Source: Funiculus sociatus GB2-C1
Lineage (GTDB): Bacteria; Cyanobacteriota; Cyanobacteriia; Cyanobacteriales; FACHB-T130
Direction: 5' to 3'
Assembly (NCBI RefSeq): GCF_039962115.1
Contig: NZ_JAMPKJ010000007.1
Span: 85,574-149,573 of the forward strand
DNA: 64,000 bases
Under the pieces are notes generated by a model, which worked only from the letters and a program-made list of their open reading frames with translations, ran no database searches and was not told where the DNA came from. Of this stretch, positions 16,879 to 25,755 are shown piece after piece; position 1 is the stretch's first letter; every line of letters begins with the position of its first letter. The position numbers and the translations under genes were made by a program.

Positions 16879-18903
16879 TTACTTCCACTCTTCCCAATTC
16901 TGGTTAAAAATTGAGGTATCTGGAAAAGTAATTGGGTTGCTATTTTTCTGCAAACGACGTTTGAGCGCTTCTAATTGCGGTTCCGGACGAGGCAGTTCAT
17001 CTACTAGCTGATAAGGCATTATTCCGTTTTCCAAGGCAAAAGCGGCTGTTGTTCCCGCAGCTGCACCAGCTGACCATTCAAAGGAATGCACCCGATAGGC
17101 GGCGGCGGCGATGTGGCTGGTAGCAATACTTTTCCCAGCGACTAACATATTGTCGATTTTTTGGGGAATTAATGCTCTGAGTGGAATTTGGAACGGATAC
17201 GCTTGTCCTGCACCCCGCCGTTCGCCCTCACGTTCTTTGTTGCCTGGAGTTTCTGCGGGACTCATAGTCATGCAAGGATGGAAGTCAATCGCATAGTGAC
17301 CAATACCGATAGAATCCGGGTAAATCGTGGAACGACTGCGCCGCATGATTTGATCTAGAGGCTTGGTGCCTGCGATCGCACTTGCTGCTTCAAAACCAGC
17401 CAATGCTGCCCGTAAACTACGATAAGTTTGTGGTGAGAGAGTATTGCGGTAATATTCATCGTTGTAGTCGCGGCGAGAAATATCAATTTCCCACAAGGTA
17501 AAGCCTTGGGGATGTCCCCAACCAGGCCGTCCAATAATCCGCCGTCCTTCCCGCATATATGGGTACTTAGACAAGCCATGTGCTGTTCCCATCGGGGAAT
17601 CTAGCCCACTCAAATAGCGATTATTTGGTTGCGGCTGCTTAACGTTTGCGCCTAGTTGAGAATCAGTAGTTCCGGCTACCAACCAATGGAAATATCCCAA
17701 GGCATTTTCTTCGCCTTTACGGAGGGTTTCTGTCCGCAGTCCTCCCATCCACCCTCCGGGCTGTAGCTGTCCGCTAGCTTGCAATTGATCGCGGCTGTAA
17801 ATTAGGTTATCTTCGGCAGTTCCAGGGCGGTAGTCGTTACCCCAAGTCCAGTTCTGCATTGAGATGTCGCCAGGTGCTGGTGCGCTATAAGTAACGCCCC
17901 CGAATTTGGTTTGTTGTCCCTCTTTCGGACTCCAAATGCGGCGATAAGTAAAGACAAGCCCAAAGTCCGCCAATCGCTGTAATTCATAGCTGTAGTAAGG
18001 CGCATATTGTTGGTAAAACGACGGCGGAGTGTGGGCTTGCGGTTCTTTAGTTGCCTCCATCGCAAAGGTGTAGGTAAAGCCTTGGGTGCAGTAGCGATCG
18101 CCTGTTTCGCTAGAGGACGATGGTTCTAGGTAAGATCGGGGGTCGATACCTAGCCGATAGGGAACGTCCGCCAAGCCTATCAGTTCCCCGGTTTCCGTTG
18201 CATCAACTACATACCAATCAGGGGCTGTTCCCCCGGTTTGCTTTTTCCGCTGCTGGGGTACGAAGCGGACAATACTTTTTTCAAACTGAGGGGAGTTTTC
18301 GTAGCGATAGGAATCTTCGATGGTTTGAGACAGCGGTGAAGTGTTTAGCCGTGGTGCGCCTTTAACGGGACGATGCTGGATAGCGATCGCGCCTTGAATC
18401 AGTTTCCCACTTTGGTTGATGTCTAGTTCCTTAACCACCGTCGAGGGAAACCATTTCAGCGTACCTTTTCCCCGTCTGGCGGCATCTTTTAACTGATTGA
18501 AGAGTATGTTATGAGCATCTTTGGGCAAAAAGCAGGATTCGCTTACCCAACAGTCGCCTGGGTTGAGTTCTCCATATTTACTCTTGATCCGCTGCCGCAA
18601 ATCCAAGTAACCGCGAGAATAAAATAGCTGCTGGCGCTGGGTGGGGCGTTCATCTAGTGCCGAAGTTCCTTGGGCGGAAATCTGTCCGCCTACCCAGTCG
18701 GTAATCTCAGTTAAGCAAACTGTTCGCCCGGATAGCAAGGCTTCATATGCTGTTGCGGCACCGGAAAGTCCGCCGCCCGCAACCAAAATTTCACATTCTA
18801 CAGTTTGGTCTGGGCTTCTGGGTGGCGCGGCCAAGGCGACTGGAACGACTGATTCTAGGAAAGTTAAGCCGATAGTGAGGCTAAGGAGCGATCGCTTCAT
18901 CAT
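16879..18903 (-). CDS. Exported FAD-dependent oxidoreductase
   Basis: 674 residues. A signal peptide (1 to about 25, ending VALA-APP) is followed directly by the FAD dinucleotide motif LVAGGGLSGAATAYEALLSG and an acidic strand end (LTE). The central part has VVDATETGELIGLA, a flavin-family strand, and the C-terminus has NMLVAGKSIATSHIAAAAYRVH, the second FAD-contacting motif. It matches the FAD_oxidored (FAD-dependent oxidoreductase, DUF-type) family, whose substrates are mostly unknown. Export of a flavoprotein suggests Tat transport, but the n-region MMKRSLL lacks a twin arginine, so the route is unclear. Confidence 0.87.
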   Translation of the reverse strand: MMKRSLLSLTIGLTFLESVVPVALAAPPRSPDQTVECEILVAGGGLSGAATAYEALLSGRTVCLTEITDWVGGQISAQGTSALDERPTQRQQLFYSRGYLDLRQRIKSKYGELNPGDCWVSESCFLPKDAHNILFNQLKDAARRGKGTLKWFPSTVVKELDINQSGKLIQGAIAIQHRPVKGAPRLNTSPLSQTIEDSYRYENSPQFEKSIVRFVPQQRKKQTGGTAPDWYVVDATETGELIGLADVPYRLGIDPRSYLEPSSSSETGDRYCTQGFTYTFAMEATKEPQAHTPPSFYQQYAPYYSYELQRLADFGLVFTYRRIWSPKEGQQTKFGGVTYSAPAPGDISMQNWTWGNDYRPGTAEDNLIYSRDQLQASGQLQPGGWMGGLRTETLRKGEENALGYFHWLVAGTTDSQLGANVKQPQPNNRYLSGLDSPMGTAHGLSKYPYMREGRRIIGRPGWGHPQGFTLWEIDISRRDYNDEYYRNTLSPQTYRSLRAALAGFEAASAIAGTKPLDQIMRRSRSTIYPDSIGIGHYAIDFHPCMTMSPAETPGNKEREGERRGAGQAYPFQIPLRALIPQKIDNMLVAGKSIATSHIAAAAYRVHSFEWSAGAAAGTTAAFALENGIMPYQLVDELPRPEPQLEALKRRLQKNSNPITFPDTSIFNQNWEEWK

Positions 18904-19330
18904 TTGGGCTATATTGCAGCTTCCATGTAAATTTAACTAGCTCTGTGACGCTACCACTCCGAAATTGTTCAATGCAAGCTTTTCGCTACACAAGAGCGTC
19001 TTTGTCACTTGGATATTGCCCAAGCACTGCTTTTAAAGGTTTTTTTGATTTCGCCTTTTGATAAACCTTCATCTATCTATAGTTAGGTGTTTAATAGTTA
19101 TCTTTAGAATTAAGTTTTAGTTTTAATTTGTAAACACACATACCTAAAGAAAGAGGGAATTTATCAAAAGTAAAGCATCATTAACAATAGATGGTTGACT
19201 GCTCAGATGTTCCTCCTAGTCTGGGTAGAAAACAAAAAAATGGCGCTTTAAAACCGTCCTAAAATTGTTAGTCTCTCACCAGATTAATTAATGTATTAGG
19301 ACACATATAAACTCAGAAAGGTAAGGAACT
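18904..19330. other. AT-rich divergent intergenic region
   Basis: 427 bases separate the divergent oxidoreductase and DUF4142 genes and must carry both promoters. It is AT-rich, with no credible open frame. A ribosome site GAAAGGTAAGGA sits just before the DUF4142 start. No operator or leader structure was recognised. Confidence 0.4.
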
Positions 19331-19336
19331 TTGACA

Positions 19337-20227
19337 ATGATTAGACGGGCAACAGCAACTGCCGCCCTGGTGGCAGCCGGATTATTTGCGTCTTTGGGTT
19401 ACTCAGCCGTAGCTCAAACAAGCCGACCCACATCGCCAGCACCTGGGATGTCACCAGCGCCTGGAATGTCGCCAGCACCTGGAATGTCACCAGCACCTGG
19501 AATGTCACCAGCACCTGGGATGTCACCAGCACCTGGGATGTCACCAGCACCTGGAATGTCGCAAAGAAACGGCCAACTTAGCGCCTTAGACAGGCAATTT
19601 GTTATCGATGCTGCTCACGGGGGAATAGCAGAAGTACAACTTGGGCAACTGGCGTTACGAAAGTCAACGAACGCTGAGGTAAAGCAGTTCGCACAGCGGA
19701 TGATTGACGAGCATACGCGAGCCAATAAAGAACTTATGAGCTTGGCTGCCCAGAAGGGTATCACTCCTCCAACCACTCCCGGGCCAAAATATGAAGCAGC
19801 AATGATGCAGCTTCAGCAGTTGTCTGGAGAGAATTTCGATAAAGCCTATATGATGGAGGGCGGGCTTAACGGTCACATGGAAAGTCAGGCTGTGTACCAG
19901 CGTCAAGTGCTGCTGGGACAAGATCCGGATCTGAGAACTTTTGCTGCTAGGATTTTGCCAAGGGTGCAGGGCCATTTGCAAATGGCGGCGACGATGACAC
20001 GCAACACATTTGCTGGAAGAAACGATGATACCCCTGCAAGACCGGGTATGCAGATGAACCGTGGAACCCAGACGACTCCTGGGACGCAGATGAACCGTGG
20101 AACCCAGACGACTCCTGGGACGCAGATGAACCGTGGAACCCAGATGACTCCTGGGACGCAGATGAACCGTGGAACCCAGATGACTCCTGGGACGCAGATG
20201 ACTCCTGGGACACAGATGAACCAGTAG
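19337..20227 (+). CDS. Secreted DUF4142 protein with repetitive Pro/Gly/Met and Asn/Thr/Gln tails
   Basis: 296 residues from the ATG at 19337; a TTG two codons earlier is in frame but less likely. A signal peptide (1 to about 26, ending VAQ) is followed by seven exact SPAPGM hexapeptides, then a helical DUF4142 domain (about 80-220; LDRQFVIDAAHGGIAEVQLGQ... and FAQRMIDEH), a ferritin-like fold found in exported proteins. The last ~60 residues are repeats of TPGTQMNRGTQM. Function of DUF4142 is not established. The flexible tails suggest surface or cell-wall association. A perfect hairpin follows the stop. Confidence 0.88.
   Translation: MIRRATATAALVAAGLFASLGYSAVAQTSRPTSPAPGMSPAPGMSPAPGMSPAPGMSPAPGMSPAPGMSPAPGMSQRNGQLSALDRQFVIDAAHGGIAEVQLGQLALRKSTNAEVKQFAQRMIDEHTRANKELMSLAAQKGITPPTTPGPKYEAAMMQLQQLSGENFDKAYMMEGGLNGHMESQAVYQRQVLLGQDPDLRTFAARILPRVQGHLQMAATMTRNTFAGRNDDTPARPGMQMNRGTQTTPGTQMNRGTQTTPGTQMNRGTQMTPGTQMNRGTQMTPGTQMTPGTQMNQ
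19436..19561 (+). repeat. Seven tandem 18-bp units (SPAPGM)
   Basis: Units of CCAGCACCTGGRATGTCR repeat seven times without interruption and in frame. The few differences are single silent changes (A/G), which points to recent expansion by slippage. Confidence 0.95.
20051..20212 (+). repeat. Four tandem 36-bp units plus a half unit (QMNRGTQxTPGT)
   Basis: Four 36-base units differ by only an ACG/ATG change (Thr/Met), and are followed by one 18-base half unit. They encode the C-terminal tail of the DUF4142 protein. Unit number is likely to vary between strains. Confidence 0.93.
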
Positions 20228-20242
20228 CATCGGGCAATAACT

Positions 20243-20286
20243 AAAGAGCGATCGCATTTTCCTTTGGGAGAGTGCGATCGCTCTTT
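20243..20286. terminator. Hairpin with HIP1-containing arms after the DUF4142 gene
   Basis: AAAGAGCGATCGCA (20243-20256) is matched by its exact reverse complement at 20273-20286. Each 14-base arm contains a HIP1 octamer. It begins 15 bases after the stop and ends in CTTTG, so it is a plausible terminator. Confidence 0.7.
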
Positions 20287-20464
20287 GCTAGATTTTGAGG
20301 AAGGAGCGATCGCGAAGCGTATGTATGCAAGCGCTACTTGCTCATCGCTATTGTAGATTTTGCCGCAAGACACGATAGGGTTTGAGATGGCACAGTAAAT
20401 CGCCTAGAATTTGGCTATATAAATTTTTATAGCTCTATTCAGTTACTACAACTAGGCTAACCCG

Positions 20465-21811
20465 ATGGTTCCACTTCCTCCCAATCGTGCTACGACTCTT
20501 AAAGCTGCGTATCGGGTTTGTGATGTACGCCCGCTAGAAGGTGAAAACATCCAGCGATACTATGTTCACCTATCAACGGTACGGAAAACTCAGGCGGTTG
20601 AAGATGTTAGCACCATTTTAGACTTTCAAGAAGCTGGAGAATTTACTACACTTTTATTTACAGGGCATAGAGGCTGCGGTAAGAGTACAGAGCTGAGACG
20701 CATTAAGAGTCGATGGGAATCTGATTATCGGGTGATTTACTTAGAATCAGATGAAGAAATTGATATTAACGATGCTCGTTATACAGATTTGTATTTGGTG
20801 ATTATCAAGCTTGTTGAGTATGAATTACGCACTTTGGGTTTAAAGTTTGATGCTCAACTTCTAAATAGCTTTGAGTCCTGGTTTAAAGATATTACTGAGG
20901 AGACGGAAACAACTATAGAAAACTCTGTTGGTATAGAAACAACAGCAGAAGCCGGTGCAGAAATTCCTTTTATTGCTAAATTATTAGCTAAAATAACTGC
21001 TCAAATTAAAGGTTCTGAAAAGAAAAAGATATCAATTAGAGAAGCTCTAGAAAGAGATATTTCTCGCCTCAAAAGTGATATTAATCTTTTAGTGATTGAT
21101 GGTTATAAAAAATTACGAACTAAATTTCCGCATTCCAAAGGATTTTTGATAATTTTTGACAATTTAGATCGAGTACCACCGAATGTTGGCAATCATTTGT
21201 TTTTTGATTATGCAGCACAGTTGCAAGAACTACACTGCACGATTATCTACACGGTACCTATTTCTATACTTTATTCAGAAAAAAACTTAAATAACGTTTT
21301 CGATAAACCCAACATTGTGCCAATGGTAAATATTTATGAATTTGAACGCGATCGCGTAGATTTAGACTATAACCAAAAAGCACTAGACGCGGTTGCCAGT
21401 TTGATTGAGCATCGAGTCGAAATTGAGGCTGTATTTGAATCCCGCGAACCCTTACTAAATTTGGCAAAAGCCAGCGGTGGTCATGTCCGCCAGTTAATGC
21501 AGATGATGCGAACTGCTTGCCAAACTGCTAGCACTCGCGGTCACAATAAAATTACGGTTGAAGATGTCACCTATGCAGTTAAACAGGAACAATTTAATTT
21601 TGAGCGGGTTATTCCTACAGAACACTATCCTCTCTTAGCACAAGTTTGCATAAATAAAGATATTAATAAAGACGAAATAGGGCAATTGATGCTGTTTAAT
21701 ACATCTGTTTTAGAATATAACGGCAACAATCGGTGGAACTACGTTAACCCAGTGATTAAGCAAATAGATGCCTTCCAAAAAGCTCTTAAACAAGGTCTCC
21801 AATATCCTTAA
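20465..21811 (+). CDS. P-loop ATPase (STAND/AAA-like) paired with a TPR protein
   Basis: 448 residues. Walker A is GHRGCGKST (67-75), Walker B with adjacent acidic sensor is FLIIFDNLDRV (about 227-237), and a C-terminal winged-helix-like portion (about 330-440) includes ASGGHVRQLMQMM, a sensor-2-like arginine region. A lysine/glutamate-rich helical insert lies between the two Walker motifs (about 140-200). The layout is that of STAND/AAA-type NTPases in multidomain signalling or conflict systems. It overlaps the downstream TPR gene by 44 bases, so the two are surely co-translated. Neither a clear effector nuclease nor a receptor domain is fused. Function is inferred from the class only. Confidence 0.83.
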   Translation: MVPLPPNRATTLKAAYRVCDVRPLEGENIQRYYVHLSTVRKTQAVEDVSTILDFQEAGEFTTLLFTGHRGCGKSTELRRIKSRWESDYRVIYLESDEEIDINDARYTDLYLVIIKLVEYELRTLGLKFDAQLLNSFESWFKDITEETETTIENSVGIETTAEAGAEIPFIAKLLAKITAQIKGSEKKKISIREALERDISRLKSDINLLVIDGYKKLRTKFPHSKGFLIIFDNLDRVPPNVGNHLFFDYAAQLQELHCTIIYTVPISILYSEKNLNNVFDKPNIVPMVNIYEFERDRVDLDYNQKALDAVASLIEHRVEIEAVFESREPLLNLAKASGGHVRQLMQMMRTACQTASTRGHNKITVEDVTYAVKQEQFNFERVIPTEHYPLLAQVCINKDINKDEIGQLMLFNTSVLEYNGNNRWNYVNPVIKQIDAFQKALKQGLQYP

Positions 21812-23528
21812 TGCTTACCTGAAGTTATCTGAATTAGCTTCAAATTTCAATAGTTTTATTTCTATAAATCAGCAGCAATTATCTGAACTATTGACATTTA
21901 TAGATTTTGCAGAAGGTTTTATAATTGGGTTTATAGAAATTAACTTTTCAAAAGATTTAGATACTTTGATGGAAGCACTCAAAAAGCATCCTAAATTCAA
22001 AGATATTCAGTTTGAGTTGCTAAATTTTAACAACCCGGAACTGCGCTTTTTGAGAGATGCAATAATCCAAAGGCTTCCAAATATAAATATTGACCCTGAG
22101 AAAAAATTAGTTTTAATCCTGCAAGGGTTAGAAAAATCAATTGGGATTTTTGGGGAATACCCACCCGTGCTACAGGATCTCAACTTTGTTCGGGATTCCT
22201 TTACTAAGAGCGTCCCTCATCCTATTCTTTTTTGCTTACCAGATTATGCGATTACTCGTCTAGCTAAATTTGCACCTGATTTTTGGGCGTGGAAATCAGG
22301 CGTTTTTCATTTTAATACAGTTCAATCTACTAAAGATGATGCCCTTTTCAAAACTCTCCACTCTGATAAAATACTCCATGAATTAGAGTTCACTGAAAAG
22401 CAAGAACGAATTGATTTGTTACAGAGACTTTTGATGGAATACAGTCCTTCTGGCTGTCATGAAAAAGAAGAAAATTTACAGACACAAATGCAAATTTTGA
22501 CTCAGTTAGGAGAGGCTTATCACAGCCGAGGTGAATTCACAAAAACGGCAGAATGCTTAGAAAAAGCACTTAAATTAGTAAATAAAAATGAGGATTTAAA
22601 GAATGAAAAAGCTACTGTTCTGTATAAATTAGGAGCTGCCTACGCCCTTCATAATCAAGATGAGCAAGCGATCGCCCTTATAGAACAGTCACTCTTAATT
22701 GCCAGGGAAGCTGGCAATCGCCTGCTTGAAGTCATAATTCTATATAATCTGGGCAAGGCTTACTCTTTGTTAGAGCAGTACCAGCAAGCTATTGAGTCTT
22801 ATCAGCAGTCCTTAGCAATTGCAAGGGAAATCGGTACTCGCAAAATTGAAGGTATAACTCTCAATGATCTCGGCGGTGTTTACAATGCCCTAGAGCAGTA
22901 CCAGCAGGCAATTGAGTTTTATCAGCAGTGCTTGGCAATTGCACGAGAAATCGGCGATCGTAAATTTGAAGTCATAACTCTCAATGATCTCGGCGGTGTT
23001 TACAATGCCCTAGAGCAGTACCAGCAGGCAATTGAGTTTTATCAGCAGTGCTTGGCAATTGCACGAGAAATCGGCGATCGTAAAATTGAAGGTATAACTC
23101 TCAATGATCTCGGTGGTATTTACAATGCCCTAGAGCAGTACCAGCAAGCCATTGAGTTTTATCAGCAGTGCTTGGCAATTGCACGAGAAATCGGCGATCG
23201 TGAATTAAAAGCCATAACTCTCAATAATCTGGGCGGTGTTTACAATGCTCTAGAGCAGTACCAGCAAGCCATTGAGTTTTATCAGCAGTCTCTCGAACTG
23301 TACAAATTACTCGACAATCATCAAGCTCAGGCATTAGTGTTTTTGCTGATTGGGTTGTTATTGGCGTATGAACAGGGAGATTTCACCACAGCGCTAACCT
23401 ACTTGCAGGAATCTTTAGCAGTTTTTCAACAACTCACGTCTCCAGGTGTAGAGAAGGTTAGGCAAATCATTGCTGATGTGCAGCAGATGGCGGATGCCCA
23501 AGGAAATTCTATTAGCGGTAATACATAA
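21768..23528 (+). CDS. TPR protein with an N-terminal domain resembling an inactive P-loop ATPase
   Basis: 586 residues; its start lies inside the preceding ATPase gene. Residues 1 to about 215 form a domain with strand motif KLVLILQGLEKS (113-124), resembling a Walker B strand without the Asp, followed by LFCLPDYAITRLAKFAPDFWAWKSGVF (shown only as key region, residues 154-180). No Walker A is present, so it may be an inactive STAND-like (iSTAND) module. Residues about 225-580 carry roughly eight TPRs, of which four (40 residues each) are nearly identical. Such TPR superstructures bind partner proteins or peptides. With the ATPase it probably forms a sensor/switch complex; the trigger and output are not visible. 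Confidence 0.85.
   Translation: MPSKKLLNKVSNILNAYLKLSELASNFNSFISINQQQLSELLTFIDFAEGFIIGFIEINFSKDLDTLMEALKKHPKFKDIQFELLNFNNPELRFLRDAIIQRLPNINIDPEKKLVLILQGLEKSIGIFGEYPPVLQDLNFVRDSFTKSVPHPILFCLPDYAITRLAKFAPDFWAWKSGVFHFNTVQSTKDDALFKTLHSDKILHELEFTEKQERIDLLQRLLMEYSPSGCHEKEENLQTQMQILTQLGEAYHSRGEFTKTAECLEKALKLVNKNEDLKNEKATVLYKLGAAYALHNQDEQAIALIEQSLLIAREAGNRLLEVIILYNLGKAYSLLEQYQQAIESYQQSLAIAREIGTRKIEGITLNDLGGVYNALEQYQQAIEFYQQCLAIAREIGDRKFEVITLNDLGGVYNALEQYQQAIEFYQQCLAIAREIGDRKIEGITLNDLGGIYNALEQYQQAIEFYQQCLAIAREIGDRELKAITLNNLGGVYNALEQYQQAIEFYQQSLELYKLLDNHQAQALVFLLIGLLLAYEQGDFTTALTYLQESLAVFQQLTSPGVEKVRQIIADVQQMADAQGNSISGNT
22860..23290 (+). repeat. Near-identical 120-bp tandem repeats encoding TPR units
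   Basis: Four copies with an exact 120-base period, beginning CTCAATGATCTCGGYGGT. Copies differ at only a few positions, mostly in the segment after CGGCGATCGT, so the array expanded recently; each copy also carries GGCGATCG, close to a HIP1 core. Confidence 0.93.
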
Positions 23529-23617
23529 GGTTGAGGAAGTAAGCGATCGCGGTTTACCAAAAGTCTTTTTTTAAGCTAGTAAATCTGGATCTACACCGAT
23601 CGCTTCGCTATTATTTG

Positions 23618-23956
23618 CTACTGCACTAAGCGAAAAATCAACGGGTAACGGTAGGGTTTATTAGGATTGCTGAGAACCTTGACAAGAGCGATAATTGGCA
23701 TCACAAAACTTGCAATGCCTAGCAAAATAAACAGTGGTATACCGATTACGATAAAACTCAGCATCAGACAAATGGCTGAATAAATATAAAGATTGATGTG
23801 AAAGTTGAGGGATTCTCTGGCGTTCTCTTTGACCACTGGATCATCGATGATGAACAATATTGCAATGGGTATGCCGATAGATACGATAGTGGAACTCAAA
23901 AAGATTGCTCCATGACATAGCCCAGATAAAAGCTTCCGTCGATCTAAGTCACTCAT
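23618..23956 (-). CDS. DUF4870-family small membrane protein
   Basis: 112 residues from the ATG at 23956 (MSDLDRRK); a start five codons earlier is possible. It has three hydrophobic segments and the family pattern LSGLCHGAIFL, then VKENARESLNFHIN and a terminal VKVLSNPNKPYRYPLIFRLV. These proteins (DUF4870, Tic20-like topology) are common in bacteria and their role is unknown. Monocistronic, convergent with the TPR gene. Confidence 0.85.
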   Translation of the reverse strand: MSDLDRRKLLSGLCHGAIFLSSTIVSIGIPIAILFIIDDPVVKENARESLNFHINLYIYSAICLMLSFIVIGIPLFILLGIASFVMPIIALVKVLSNPNKPYRYPLIFRLVQ

Positions 23957-24024
23957 GCCACTGCCTCTCATCTACGAAATGCGATCGCACTTCGATAGTA
24001 GCCTTTCAAAACTTTGGTTTGGCA

Positions 24025-25734
24025 TCAGTCTCTCGGACGATAATTATTTCGCCAGAAGGTGTTGAGTAACCACGCGATCGCGCCCCCAATCAACAAAAAT
24101 GGTGTTAACCAATCACCCCAACGCACATACAAAGTTTCCGTTTGTCTGCGGTAAATTGTATGTGCGTGAATCTCATAGGTATTCATTCTAGAAATCCACT
24201 GAGTTCTGCCGTGGGGATCTATGACGCCAGAAAATCCAGTATTCGTAGCGCGGACAGCCCAGCGATCAGTTTCAATCGCCCTCATCAAATCTTGGGCATG
24301 ATGTTGACCCATCATCGTTGAGGTGTAATGAGCATCGTTAGACGCTGTAAGAATAAATTGCCCACCCGCAGCTGCTTGATGTCGGAAAAGTTCGGGGAAG
24401 GCGGAGTCATAACAAATCCCGATGATGGCACTACCAAAAGGTGTATTAAATATTTGGTTTTGTTTACCATGAATTAGCTGAGCATCTAAAGGGGAAAGTT
24501 TATCAATAATCTTTCCTAAAAATTGCTCGAAGGGAATATATTCTCCCAAAGGCACCAGTTTAACTTTGTCGTATTGGCTGAAAATTTCACCTTTGCCAGT
24601 GATAGTAAATAAGCTATTTGTCAGGTTATTTCCCTGTTTACCAAATCCTCCCACCCAGGCAACGACACTGTTTTCCTTAATAGCTGAGTAGAAGGAACTG
24701 CCAACTCTTTCTGGTTGATTCCATACGAAGGGCAATGCGGTTTCTGGGATTATAACTGCATCAACTTCTGGTGCTAAAGCTTTATAACCGCTGGTGTATC
24801 CTTCTATAGCACGCTCCCAACCAGCCCGATCAAATTTAATTTTATTAGGAATATTTCCTTGAATAATTCCTACTTTTAATGCTGCTGCTGGCGGTTTAAG
24901 TAGGGGACGGCTGTACAATCCAAATCCTATGAGATGCAATCCTACAAATATTCCAACCGCAATAGCTAAATAGCCTGGGTGGAGAAGAAACCTTCCAGGC
25001 GCAGAAGATATAGAGGAAGAGGTAGAATTAGTTTTTTCTTGGCGTTGTTTGCGGTTAATGAAGGCTTCCGCAATTAAGCCATTTATTGCGACGATTGCTG
25101 CTGTTACTGTGTTGGGGCCTGAGATTTGACCGAGGTGTAAAATTGCCAGATTGTGAGGGCTTTGGGTGAAGGAAAGGGAAGTCCACCACAAGCTTCCGGA
25201 ACCCCAAAGACTTTCAAGTCCGCACCACAAAGCTGTTCCAATTAGAACACGAAGTAAAGCAGAAATTTTTGAGTTTCGATTAATCCAAGCTTGACAAGTT
25301 GCCCAAGTTGTAACTAATGCGGCTCCCCAAAGGGTGATAAAAGTCCAGCAGAAGAATGCGATCGCTAAACTCGCCAGCCACGGAACTCCTAACCACGTCA
25401 TCGGGTGAATCCCGGTAATCCAAAATAAAGCTACGCCGTGATAGCCGATTCCCCAAAGTAAAGGCAAAAGGAGATCCGCCCAACCCCCCTTAAAAAGAGG
25501 GGCTGCAAAAGGTAAAAGAAAGAATTTTCGTTTCTTTTGCTCTTTTACTTCTAACTTTTTCCGTTCTTCGACAACCAAAACCCACAGGGGCGCTAAGGCA
25601 ATCCAAGCAAAAAACCACGCACCTACTGGTGCGGTGGTTAACCCCATCAAGATACCACTAGCTAAGGCAATGAGTGAACGCCAAGAAATGCGCTTTGTCA
25701 AAGCAGGAGGAAGGCGAAATATGTTTAACATCAT
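24025..25734 (-). CDS. lnt: Apolipoprotein N-acyltransferase
   Basis: 569 residues. About six to eight N-terminal membrane helices (20-280) are followed by a periplasmic nitrilase domain with catalytic Glu331 (PETALP), Lys390 (YDKVKLVPLGEY) and Cys441 (GICYDSAFPE), and a last helix near 545-560. It transfers an acyl chain to the N-terminal Cys of lipoproteins such as those encoded at 2.6-6.7 kb. Residues about 57-87 (KKLEV...LFKGGW) look like an in-frame insertion of interspersed repeat DNA in a loop between the first helices. It lies 21 bases downstream of gyrA and is probably co-transcribed. Confidence 0.93.
   Translation of the reverse strand: MMLNIFRLPPALTKRISWRSLIALASGILMGLTTAPVGAWFFAWIALAPLWVLVVEERKKLEVKEQKKRKFFLLPFAAPLFKGGWADLLLPLLWGIGYHGVALFWITGIHPMTWLGVPWLASLAIAFFCWTFITLWGAALVTTWATCQAWINRNSKISALLRVLIGTALWCGLESLWGSGSLWWTSLSFTQSPHNLAILHLGQISGPNTVTAAIVAINGLIAEAFINRKQRQEKTNSTSSSISSAPGRFLLHPGYLAIAVGIFVGLHLIGFGLYSRPLLKPPAAALKVGIIQGNIPNKIKFDRAGWERAIEGYTSGYKALAPEVDAVIIPETALPFVWNQPERVGSSFYSAIKENSVVAWVGGFGKQGNNLTNSLFTITGKGEIFSQYDKVKLVPLGEYIPFEQFLGKIIDKLSPLDAQLIHGKQNQIFNTPFGSAIIGICYDSAFPELFRHQAAAGGQFILTASNDAHYTSTMMGQHHAQDLMRAIETDRWAVRATNTGFSGVIDPHGRTQWISRMNTYEIHAHTIYRRQTETLYVRWGDWLTPFLLIGGAIAWLLNTFWRNNYRPRD
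25475..25560. repeat. Interspersed repeat sequence inserted within lnt
   Basis: The segment contains CCCCCCTTAAAAAGAGGGG, a near-palindrome typical of intergenic repeats in cyanobacteria, and a following AAAGGTAAAAG stretch like the heptad repeat at 8336. It is translated in frame and adds a Lys-rich loop to Lnt. Confidence 0.55.
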
Positions 25735-25755
25735 TCATCCTTCCTCCTTCATGGT

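Noticed and set aside
19436..20212. Tandem repeats as a possible CRISPR array
   Set aside because: Units are contiguous without spacers, in frame, and encode protein tails.
19664..20373. Long minus-strand frames opposite the DUF4142 gene
   Set aside because: They are shadows of the repeat array; Arg/Ser/Gln-rich with the same period.
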